DNA of 37,431 bases, taken from Candidatus Gottesmanbacteria bacterium RIFCSPLOWO2_01_FULL_39_12b (GTDB lineage: Bacteria; Patescibacteriota; Microgenomatia; 2-02-FULL-39-11). Of this stretch, positions 1 through 6,159 are shown in pieces. The position numbers and the translations under genes were made by a program. Positions within the stretch are counted from its first letter, which is position 1. Every line of letters begins with the position of its first letter. The stretch covers positions 10,950 through 48,380 of the forward strand of contig MFJR01000007.1 of NCBI GenBank assembly GCA_001780955.1, in the 5' to 3' direction. Under the pieces are notes generated by a model, which was not told where the DNA came from, made no database searches, and was given only the letters and a program-made list of their open reading frames with translations.

Positions 1-1501
1 AATTTTGGCGGCTGTATTTTTGGCCAAATTCCCCACACTCTATAATTGGGTTAATACCCCTTCCGGTTTCTGGTTTCCCAAAAATACTTCCTGGTTTGAT
101 GCCTGGGATACCAACTTTCAGGTTTCTGATATCCGTTATGGACAAAAAGCAGGTATTTTAGCTCAAAATACTTACACCACCATTCCCCATAATTCGGCCC
201 TCATTTACCAGTTCTATACCTTACTTGGAATAATTAACCGTCTGTTGCGTCTTGACCCGTTTATACTCTTTCATCTTGCCTCAATCATCTCATCGGTCAT
301 TCTGATTCTTGTCTGCTACTACGTGGCAAAAGTATTTTTTACCGATAAATTTTACCGCCTGAGCGCCTTTATAATCTTTGTTTTGGGCGGTGGTTTGGGA
401 TGGCTGCAATTTTTTGGCCTTTCCGGTGACACGACCATTGCCGGATTTACCATGGTTAACGCCTTTGAACGGGGATCTGAGGCCATTTCTACCGCCTTGT
501 TATTACTCACCTTCGTCTTCAATTTCCGCTACATGAAAACCTGGCATAGAAAATATCTGTTCTACGCAATTATCACGAGTTTCTTAAGCATCACGCTCCA
601 TCCCCCATTTGCGGCCATGTATATAGTAATAGGCCTGATTTTTGTTTTTTGGGAATATACAAAAACGAAAAAATTCACTTCCCTGATGTTTCCCGTTACC
701 CATCTGATTTTATTTGGTATCTATTATTTTTTCGTTTTATCCAATTTATTAATAAATCCCGGATTTGCCGGAGTTGTCGGGCAGGAGCTGTTTAATGTAG
801 ACAGCATGCGTTTAATTACAGGATTCGGAGTAATCAGTCTTTTTTTGGGCTGGGCGTTGCTTTTTAGTCATAATCAGACTGATGAGTTCAAAGCGGCAAA
901 AATTTTTTTTAGTACCCAACTTGTTTTTATCTTCCTGCCGTTTGGTTTTCACCTCTATTTTGTCAAAGGTTTACACGTCTGGGGGGTGATTTTGGGTTTG
1001 TATGGGGTACAGGAATTGTTTAAAAATATGAGGCAACAAAAACTTATCACGATCTCCATAGTTTTGTTGTCGCTTATTACCAGAATTTATATATTTAACG
1101 ATCTTCTTCATCCAAACCCCAATAATCCTTTCCTGTTTTTAAGAAGCGATGAAGGAAAAGCTCTGGAATTTATGTCGCAGCTTCCTGTTGACAGCAATAT
1201 TTTAAGTCTTTACCGGATCGGAAATTACATCCCGGCCCACACCGATAATAGAGTTTACTTCGGCCACAAATTCCAGACGCCGCAGGCAGAGGAGAAATTA
1301 AAAATGGCTAAAATATTTTATTTGACGGATGACGAAAAAAAACAGACAGAGTTTTTACGCCAAAATAATATCCAATATGTTTATTACGGATTGGAGGAGG
1401 CAAGTCTTCGTAAGTTTAGCAAGATGGAGATATCTAACCCCTTCCCCTATTTTCCTGTAATTTATAAAAAAGACAGCATAGTAATTTATCAGGTAAAATA
1501 A
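1..1501 (+). CDS. GT-C type multi-membrane protein, 5' end cut by window
   Basis: The reading frame is open from the window edge to a TAA at 1499-1501, so the true start is probably outside; the TTG at base 5 is unlikely to be the start. The product has about ten hydrophobic segments, an early acidic loop with W-F-D-A-W-D and a soluble C-terminal tail holding R-x-G-N-Y-x-P-A and a later G-H-K-F. This layout is typical of bacterial GT-C membrane glycosyltransferases that use polyprenyl-phosphate sugars, but I cannot assign a family or substrate. The stop codon directly abuts the stop of the converging gene, with no base between them and no terminator visible. The function is inferred from topology and from the many related genes in the window. 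Confidence 0.7.
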   Translation, partial: ILAAVFLAKFPTLYNWVNTPSGFWFPKNTSWFDAWDTNFQVSDIRYGQKAGILAQNTYTTIPHNSALIYQFYTLLGIINRLLRLDPFILFHLASIISSVILILVCYYVAKVFFTDKFYRLSAFIIFVLGGGLGWLQFFGLSGDTTIAGFTMVNAFERGSEAISTALLLLTFVFNFRYMKTWHRKYLFYAIITSFLSITLHPPFAAMYIVIGLIFVFWEYTKTKKFTSLMFPVTHLILFGIYYFFVLSNLLINPGFAGVVGQELFNVDSMRLITGFGVISLFLGWALLFSHNQTDEFKAAKIFFSTQLVFIFLPFGFHLYFVKGLHVWGVILGLYGVQELFKNMRQQKLITISIVLLSLITRIYIFNDLLHPNPNNPFLFLRSDEGKALEFMSQLPVDSNILSLYRIGNYIPAHTDNRVYFGHKFQTPQAEEKLKMAKIFYLTDDEKKQTEFLRQNNIQYVYYGLEEASLRKFSKMEISNPFPYFPVIYKKDSIVIYQVK

Positions 1502-3166
1502 TCATTGTTTCCCTGGAGGTATTACCTGAAATACGTCAAATGTTTCTATAGGTCTATTAGATATCGTCCAGGGCAGTTGGCGCGGATCCAAAATGGCGTA
1601 AAATCCGGCCGGACTAAAGGGATAATTAGTCAGAGTCCTAAAATAGGTATAAATAGTTGGAGAAAACGAATCTTCGTAGAGCTTTTTTAGAAGTTTTATG
1701 TGTTTGGCTTTGACCGGCTGCCTCTCGATGGCCGGCATCACTAAGTAGTCGCCAGAACTTAATTCACTTTTTTCCGGGTTATACTGCTTCATTCCTGCCT
1801 TGGTCGCATACCATTGCCAGTCCCAAAATCCTGCAAACCAGATTGTCGAGGTCTTTCCCGAGTCCTTTTGTAGTTGTCTTATTTGTTTGTAAATCTTCGG
1901 TGCATAAACCCAATAGGTATTGGCCTGTTGCCAGTCGGCTAACCCTAAGATAAATCCAAAAATTACGGTCGCAAAAAGGCCTGCATAAATCCATTTACCG
2001 GAAACTTCATCAAATAAATTCCTGGCCAGAATTAGAATAATGGCCGGCATGATAAGAAGGATATGTCGTACTGCCAGAAAGGGAACGAACTGGATGATAA
2101 ATAAAGAGGGCAGGAGAAACCACAAAAACAGGATAATATCGTTTTGATCACTCTGTGTTATTTTCCGAAAATTTATCTTAATAAACTGTTTAACTGAGAG
2201 GTAGACAGTCAGAAGAGTGATAAAAATTCCGTTAGCAAAAAAAAGCTCCCGTAAAAAAGAATTAATTACGGGTTCCTTAGGGTATTGCCAGATAATTTTG
2301 GCAAATACCGTAGTGATTGCGACCCCCCCCAATAAGATGATTGCTCTCTTCTTCCTGGTAAGCATGAAAGGAATAAACATGATAGAAAAAGGTGCTACGG
2401 AACCTAAGGTAATAAACCATAACAACAGTTTTTTGCCTAAATCGGAAACAAAAAACGGCGCTTTGATCGAACCTAATAAATGAATACCGCCGTAATCAAA
2501 ATAATTAAAAATTGACCAACCAAGAAGAACAATAAAGGGGATAATAACAGACCATAATCGGAGCCAGTTTTTACTTAAGGTTATGTCGAGAATGATGATA
2601 GGGATTAAGATAAGACTGGTATATTTTACAAGCACGGCAAGAGCAATTATTATGCCGGCCAAAAAATACCTAAAAGATAATTTTTGTTCCAGACAAAAAA
2701 GAACAGCAAAGAAAGAGAGCCATAGGAAAACCAGGGGTACGTCAGTCATGAGATTTTGCGAGGGGAGAAACGCCGGGCTTAGAATAATTATGATAGTCGT
2801 AATGTCTGAATATTTAGGAACAAATTTTTTGGCAATTAGATAAGTTGAGAAGATAGCTAAAAACGTAAATACAGACATTGATAAATGCAGGGCAAGTTCT
2901 GACTGCCCAAAAATCAATATCGTCAGTGCTAAATAGTAAGGAATTAGCAGCGGGTGGTTAGTTTGAGATATTGAGGTGGTTAAAGAAGGATAAACACTTT
3001 TAGTTCCTGACATCGGATGAAGAGGATTGGTAATGATATATCTGGCGATTTGCAGATACTCGCTGTCATCGATATGGACCGGTTTTGTTATGTTAAAGGA
3101 AGTTGCTATAGCCCAAATCATGATTATGAAAATAATTGTTTTGTAATTAGTTTTAAGGATTTTCAT
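1502..3166 (-). CDS. GT39/ArnT-like membrane glycosyltransferase
   Basis: A 554-residue protein with an N-terminal membrane segment followed by the acidic motif V-H-I-D-D-S-E-Y, which matches the conserved first-loop D-[DE] of the GT39 (PMT/ArnT) fold. Some ten further hydrophobic segments follow, then a soluble C-terminal tail. Enzymes of this family move a sugar from a polyprenyl-phosphate carrier to a protein or lipid on the outer face of the cytoplasmic membrane; donor and acceptor here are unknown. The ATG at 3166 lies only about 16 bases from a TATAAT box on the minus strand (3188-3183) and has no clear Shine-Dalgarno, so the transcript may be nearly leaderless. It converges on the preceding plus-strand gene with no spacer. 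Confidence 0.8.
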   Translation of the reverse strand: MKILKTNYKTIIFIIMIWAIATSFNITKPVHIDDSEYLQIARYIITNPLHPMSGTKSVYPSLTTSISQTNHPLLIPYYLALTILIFGQSELALHLSMSVFTFLAIFSTYLIAKKFVPKYSDITTIIIILSPAFLPSQNLMTDVPLVFLWLSFFAVLFCLEQKLSFRYFLAGIIIALAVLVKYTSLILIPIIILDITLSKNWLRLWSVIIPFIVLLGWSIFNYFDYGGIHLLGSIKAPFFVSDLGKKLLLWFITLGSVAPFSIMFIPFMLTRKKRAIILLGGVAITTVFAKIIWQYPKEPVINSFLRELFFANGIFITLLTVYLSVKQFIKINFRKITQSDQNDIILFLWFLLPSLFIIQFVPFLAVRHILLIMPAIILILARNLFDEVSGKWIYAGLFATVIFGFILGLADWQQANTYWVYAPKIYKQIRQLQKDSGKTSTIWFAGFWDWQWYATKAGMKQYNPEKSELSSGDYLVMPAIERQPVKAKHIKLLKKLYEDSFSPTIYTYFRTLTNYPFSPAGFYAILDPRQLPWTISNRPIETFDVFQVIPPGKQ

Positions 3167-3174
3167 AAGATTTC

Positions 3175-3197
3175 GTGGCGCTATTATACTATAAAGA
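3175..3197 (-). promoter_or_regulatory. Promoter block of the GT39-like gene
   Basis: On the minus strand this block contains GTATAATA with a perfect TATAAT (3188-3183). The 23-bp segment is repeated with one mismatch at 4890-4912, upstream of the other minus-strand glycosyltransferase. No good -35 box is seen at the expected distance. Predicted transcription would begin about ten bases before the ATG at 3166. Confidence 0.6.
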
Positions 3198-3300
3198 AAG
3201 CGATTAGCTCGCGAGGTATTTTTTGATTACGACATTTTTTGTAGTTTTCTTCCTTCTCCTGAATTACCCAACAAGTCTGTTTTGTTATGCTGATCTTTTA

Positions 3301-3342
3301 GTCATCCCGACTAAGCCCTCAGGCGCATGGAGGGATCTTCCA
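3301..3342 (+). repeat. REP-like repeat, copy 1
   Basis: This begins GTCATCCCGA and ends GAGGGATCTTCCA, with a variable centre. The same two ends occur in inverted orientation at 3504-3554, on the other side of the GIY-YIG remnant. This resembles widespread small non-coding repeats found between genes in many bacteria. Confidence 0.75.
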
Positions 3343-3494
3343 ACTCATGGTTATATTACGAACTTTTTTCTGATCCGTTATCTGCAATCGAACGTGAAAA
3401 ACAAATTAAAAGCTGGAACAGAAAGAAGAAAAATATGCTCATTCTGAAACTGAATCCCAATCTTGTGGATTTATACCGAAATGTTTGCAGGTGA
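3342..3494 (+). pseudogene. GIY-YIG endonuclease, C-terminal remnant
   Basis: In the frame containing TAT TAC GAA at 3354-3362 the sequence reads Y-Y-E-L-F-S-D-P-L-S-A-I-E-R-E-K-Q-I-K and continues with S-W-N-R-K-K-K and L-N-P-N-L-V-D-L-Y to a TGA at 3492-3494. This is the characteristic C-terminal half of small single-domain GIY-YIG nucleases (the YhbQ/UvrC-like group), including the conserved E-R-E-K-Q-I-K. The N-terminal GIY and YIG strands are absent: upstream the frame runs straight into the REP-like repeat at 3301-3342. There is no start codon or ribosome site. It is therefore a truncated, non-functional fragment enclosed by an inverted repeat pair. Confidence 0.8.
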
Positions 3495-3503
3495 ATTCAA
3501 CCG

Positions 3504-3554
3504 TGGAAGATCCCTCGACTGCGGGAAGTCTGACTTCCCTGCGCTCGGGATGAC
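3504..3554 (-). repeat. REP-like repeat, copy 2 (inverted)
   Basis: Read on the minus strand, this starts GTCATCCCGAGCG and ends GAGGGATCTTCCA, the same termini as the copy at 3301-3342. The centre holds a 17-base palindrome, GGGAAGT-CTG-ACTTCCC (3523-3539). A third partial copy, CGGGATGAC, follows at 3571-3579. With these repeats and the nuclease remnant, the gap 3167-3591 has no other gene that I can support. Confidence 0.75.
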
Positions 3555-3591
3555 TTACATCATGTAAGGTCGGGATGACTTATTTATCGCA

Positions 3592-4857
3592 CTATTTTAT
3601 TTTTATTTTTTTTACTCCGTCTGCAACCAGAGTAATAATAACGATGGTCATAATTAAAGGATTTAAGAGGATGGAGATACTGAAGAAATGAGGAAGTCTC
3701 TTGTCAACGAAAAAAACCAGATAATCTTTGGGTATGAGAAGAAGGGCAAAACAAACCGCGTAAAATAAATCACTTTTTTTTGATGAGCTTTTGTGATTGA
3801 TAAATAACCATAAGGGAATAAAGAGATGTATCAACTTGTAGTCAGCCGATACCGGCGGAAAAATAATAAACGAAAAAATTAGCAAGGTGATTTTCTTCCA
3901 GAATGTTTTTTCTATAAAAATTACGTAAGCGGAAATTAGAATGACTAAAGCCAGAGCCGCAAAATAATATATCTGAAGCGCCCTGGTTAAGGTTTGGCTG
4001 GTGAGGGAGGGCTGTATTTTAAGCATTACCACATTCAAAACATTTCCTAAATTTATAATGGAAGGGAAGCTGTGTATTTTAAATATTATGACCTTTATCA
4101 GGCTAAAAAGACTGGAGCTGAAAGCCAGACCTTCGTCTTTGACGGCGTAAAATGTATTGTAAGCCGATAAATTACTTAGAAAGTAAGTAAGGTTGGCAGA
4201 GATTCCGCCTTTGAAAAACACGAGACTGGAAATATTTAAAAATAACACTAAAAGCAGTACGAGAATGGTTTCCTTAAATTTCTTATGAGCGAAAAATAAA
4301 ACCAGAAAGATAAGGGGATAAATTTTTAGAGCCGAAGCCATGGTTAAAAATAAGATGCTCTTTGAATAGCTTTTTTGAGAGTAGAAATAAACAAACAATG
4401 ACAAAAGAATAAATACAAACGCTTCCAGGTTACCGCGATCTACGAGGAAGAGGAAAGGGTAAGAGAGCACTGTCATTGCGAGGATCCGCCAGCTGGCGGA
4501 TCGCAATGACGGGAGTGCGAAATTCTTATAATTGTAATGAACAAAATAGAAAACGAAGATAAGACTAAATAATAAAAATGACAGTTTTTGGGGGATCAAA
4601 GTCAAAGGGTAAAATAAAATAAAAGCAAACGGCGGATAGGGGGAAGGGATTTTGTTTAAATAATAAGGATTTAAGATGGCAGATCGGGTATAGAGACCGG
4701 CAAAATCCATAAATCTATCGGAAGGGTCAAATAAAAAGGTGTTAAAAGGATATCCTATTTTTAGATAATTACTCAGGAAAAAGTGATAAATTACTGAGAG
4801 AGTAAATCCGATAAGGATAATTCCGGAAATAAGGCTTATTTTCTCTTTTCGATCCAT
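3592..4857 (-). CDS. GT87-like (DUF2029) membrane mannosyltransferase
   Basis: A 421-residue protein with about ten membrane segments. The first periplasmic loop has D-P-S-D-R-F-M-D-F followed by N-P-Y-Y and Y-P-P-F, the arrangement seen in GT87/DUF2029 polyprenyl-phosphomannose-dependent mannosyltransferases. A later D-R-G-N-x-E motif is also typical. Acceptor and donor are not predictable. The ATG at 4857 has a ribosome site (AAAAAAGGAGA) nine bases upstream on the minus strand. Residues around L-R-S-A-S-W-R-I-L-A-M-T are encoded by a palindromic repeat at 4472-4510 inserted in frame just before the D-R-G-N motif. The frame stays open, so the gene is probably still functional. Confidence 0.75.
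   Translation of the reverse strand: MDRKEKISLISGIILIGFTLSVIYHFFLSNYLKIGYPFNTFLFDPSDRFMDFAGLYTRSAILNPYYLNKIPSPYPPFAFILFYPLTLIPQKLSFLLFSLIFVFYFVHYNYKNFALPSLRSASWRILAMTVLSYPFLFLVDRGNLEAFVFILLSLFVYFYSQKSYSKSILFLTMASALKIYPLIFLVLFFAHKKFKETILVLLLVLFLNISSLVFFKGGISANLTYFLSNLSAYNTFYAVKDEGLAFSSSLFSLIKVIIFKIHSFPSIINLGNVLNVVMLKIQPSLTSQTLTRALQIYYFAALALVILISAYVIFIEKTFWKKITLLIFSFIIFPPVSADYKLIHLFIPLWLFINHKSSSKKSDLFYAVCFALLLIPKDYLVFFVDKRLPHFFSISILLNPLIMTIVIITLVADGVKKIKIK
4472..4510. repeat. Palindromic repeat inside the GT87-like gene
   Basis: The left arm GTCATTGCGAGGATCCGCC (4472-4490) and right arm GGCGGATCGCAATGAC (4495-4510) form a long imperfect inverted repeat with an AGCT loop; the left arm has three extra bases. 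The GTCATTGCGA end is typical of dispersed REP-like elements. The element lies in a coding frame without breaking it. Confidence 0.8.
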
Positions 4858-4889
4858 GGTGACTGCTCTCCTTTTTTATCTTTATGATA

Positions 4890-4912
4890 GTGGCGTTATT
4901 ATACTATAAAGA
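4890..4912 (-). promoter_or_regulatory. Promoter block of the GT87-like gene
   Basis: On the minus strand this carries GTATAATA with a perfect TATAAT box (4903-4898), about 40 bases before the ATG at 4857. It matches 22 of 23 positions with 3175-3197, so the two minus-strand glycosyltransferases are probably transcribed in the same way. No consensus -35 box is visible. Confidence 0.6.
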
Positions 4913-4979
4913 TTACTTTTGATAGCTAATTTATACTACGGTTGATATAGTTGAACTAATTTTGATATTCTTTGATCAG

Positions 4980-5006
4980 TTGACAAGGTCTTTTATACGG
5001 TATAAT
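4980..5006 (+). promoter_or_regulatory. Sigma-70 type promoter
   Basis: A perfect TTGACA (4980-4985) and a perfect TATAAT (5001-5006) are separated by 15 bases; TAATAT at 5003-5008 would give the usual 17. It faces the DUF4352-like gene and directly precedes a terminator-like hairpin. Confidence 0.65.
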
Positions 5007-5021
5007 ATCTTCATGAATCTG

Positions 5022-5048
5022 CCCAAAGCTGTCTGCTTTGGGTTTTTT
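5022..5048 (+). terminator. Intrinsic terminator hairpin in the leader of the DUF4352-like gene
   Basis: An eight-base perfect stem CCCAAAGC / GCTTTGGG (5022-5029, 5035-5042) with a five-base loop is followed at once by six T residues. It lies between the promoter at 4980-5006 and the ATG at 5056. It could cause transcription attenuation, or act only as a leader hairpin. Confidence 0.65.
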
Positions 5049-5055
5049 CATTCTT

Positions 5056-5673
5056 ATGCCAACAGAAAAAAAATTTCCGGAAACAGAAATGGTCTTATCA
5101 AAATTTACTGTACTAAAAACAGTAATACTCCCTTTTATCTCCAAAAAAAGAAAATTATTGTTGGGGATAGCCGCTATCTTGCTTCTTATAATAGTAGGAG
5201 AAATTTTTCTACGGGCAAGATTCAGTGGAAATAAGGAGGCGGCAAAAACTTTGTCGACCAATGTAAACAAAAGTTATGAATTTACCGCTTTGGACAATCT
5301 GGGCAAAAAAACTACAGGCAAAATAAAGCTCAAAGTAACTACAGCTGAGAAAACAAATCAGGTATTGGTAAAAGACCAGGTATATACTGCTAAAAATAAT
5401 AAATTATTTCTGATTGTTAATCTGGAATTAAGAGACGATGCTACAACTTCATTAAATATTCTCCCGGGAGATTTGGTGCGATTGGCCGTCAACGGAGATG
5501 AGGACACCAAATTTGCTCCCGACCTTCATAACAATCTAGTTCTGGTGGCAGCCATCTCAACCAGACTGGAGCGTGTCGGTTTTGTAATCCCACAGGAAGC
5601 CAAAGACTTCAAATTATTTGTAGGAGAGCTGGAGGGGAAGAAAGAGACCGTTGCAATCAGTTTTCCCTCTTGA
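5056..5673 (+). CDS. Membrane-anchored DUF4352-like protein
   Basis: A 205-residue protein from the ATG at 5056; a TTG at 5038 in the same frame lies inside the terminator stem and is unlikely to be used. A basic stretch (S-K-K-R-K) is followed by one strong membrane segment (L-L-L-G-I-A-A-I-L-L-L-I-I-V-G), then an extracytoplasmic domain of about 150 residues. That domain has alternating strands and a K-L-F-L-I-V-N-L-E-L-R core followed by the pattern of a DUF4352/telokin-like immunoglobulin fold, including a C-terminal K-x-F-x-L-F-V-G-E-L. Such domains are exported or lipid-anchored and have no known catalytic role. No Shine-Dalgarno is visible. The assignment to DUF4352 is moderately sure. 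Confidence 0.7.
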   Translation: MPTEKKFPETEMVLSKFTVLKTVILPFISKKRKLLLGIAAILLLIIVGEIFLRARFSGNKEAAKTLSTNVNKSYEFTALDNLGKKTTGKIKLKVTTAEKTNQVLVKDQVYTAKNNKLFLIVNLELRDDATTSLNILPGDLVRLAVNGDEDTKFAPDLHNNLVLVAAISTRLERVGFVIPQEAKDFKLFVGELEGKKETVAISFPS

Positions 5674-5699
5674 CAAGAGAGTATAATTTTTTTTATATT
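5670..5699 (+). promoter_or_regulatory. Candidate promoter of the DUF2292-like gene
   Basis: TTGACA at 5670-5675 overlaps the stop codon of the preceding gene, and TATATT at 5694-5699 follows after 18 bases. A TATAAT at 5682-5687 is too close to this -35 box to pair with it. Confidence 0.45.
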
Positions 5700-5788
5700 G
5701 CAAGATGATAAACCTGCTGCCTCAAGAATTTATCAAACTGCTCTGATCTTCTTGCTTTTTTCTGCCCTAAATCTGTCCCAAAATAAAA

Positions 5789-5962
5789 ATGGTTGACTAC
5801 TCAACCAAAAAAATAACCAAAGATTTGCTTGATGAAATTAAAACGGCACTGAAAAACGTGCGCGGATGGGGAAGCGTGGAAATTTATGTTCAGGACAGCA
5901 AAGTGACGCAAATAACCGAGCGAAATATCAAAAAAACCAGTCACAATATCAAAAATTTGTAA
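5789..5962 (+). CDS. Small DUF2292/YezD-like protein
   Basis: A 57-residue frame from ATG 5789 to TAA 5960-5962. It has an N-terminal helix (residues 6-24), then G-S-V-E-I-Y-V-Q-D-S-K-V-T-Q-I at about 28-42 and a charged tail. This is the signature of the DUF2292 (YezD) family, in which a helix precedes a G-x-V-E-I-x-[IV]-x-D-x-x-[IV]-x-Q-I hairpin. Family members are about 60 residues long and their role is not well defined, though they often sit near metabolic or sulfur genes. The gene stands alone between a promoter-like sequence and a strong terminator. No clear ribosome site is seen. The match is by eye. Confidence 0.65.
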   Translation: MVDYSTKKITKDLLDEIKTALKNVRGWGSVEIYVQDSKVTQITERNIKKTSHNIKNL

Positions 5963-5992
5963 AACTTAATAAAATTTTACCGACCGTACACG

Positions 5993-6046
5993 GAGGTAAG
6001 GAGTCCCGATCATTTATAAATGATCGAAGGCTACTTACCTCTTTTT
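5993..6046 (+). terminator. Two-tier intrinsic terminator
   Basis: The outer stem GAGGTAAG / CTTACCTC (5993-6000, 6034-6041) is followed by TTTTT. Inside it sits a perfect 18-base palindrome, GATCATTTATAAATGATC (6008-6025). It would end transcription of the DUF2292-like gene and separate it from the surface module downstream. Confidence 0.75.
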
Positions 6047-6083
6047 GTTTGGCATGATTACTGACTTTATAAAGATTCGTAAC

Positions 6084-6125
6084 CAAAGCCTATATATCCT
6101 TTCCTAGGACAGGGGAATGGCTTTG
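6084..6125 (+). promoter_or_regulatory. Leader hairpin before the first NTG-repeat gene
   Basis: CAAAGCC (6084-6090) pairs with GGCTTTG (6119-6125), and the loop contains the palindrome TCCTAGGA. No T tract follows, so it is not a terminator. It may stabilise or regulate the leader of the abundant-looking surface protein. It does not match any riboswitch class I know. No convincing promoter was found nearby. Confidence 0.4.
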
Positions 6126-6139
6126 CATCTTTTAAAAAG

Positions 6140-6150
6140 AAAGGAGGTGA
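6140..6150 (+). promoter_or_regulatory. Extended Shine-Dalgarno of the first NTG-repeat gene
   Basis: AAAGGAGGTGA is an eleven-base match to the complement of the 16S rRNA 3' tail, nine bases before the ATG at 6160. Such a long match suggests very strong translation. Confidence 0.8.
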
Positions 6151-6159
6151 AAAAGAAAA

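Noticed and set aside
3223-3447. 74-codon plus-strand frame across the repeat region
   Set aside because: It crosses the REP-like repeat and reads the GIY-YIG remnant out of frame; no homology or ribosome site.
5013-5234. Alternative small frame starting ATG 5013 in the leader
   Set aside because: It runs out of frame through the DUF4352-like gene with no recognisable domain; the overlapping frame has the membrane segment and fold pattern.
5670-5687. TTGACA plus TATAAT pair after the DUF4352-like gene
   Set aside because: The boxes are only six bases apart, too close to act together; TATATT at 5694 is the better partner.
6084-6125. Known riboswitch upstream of the NTG gene
   Set aside because: The hairpin is short and shows none of the conserved cores of classes I know, such as c-di-GMP, TPP, SAM or cobalamin.
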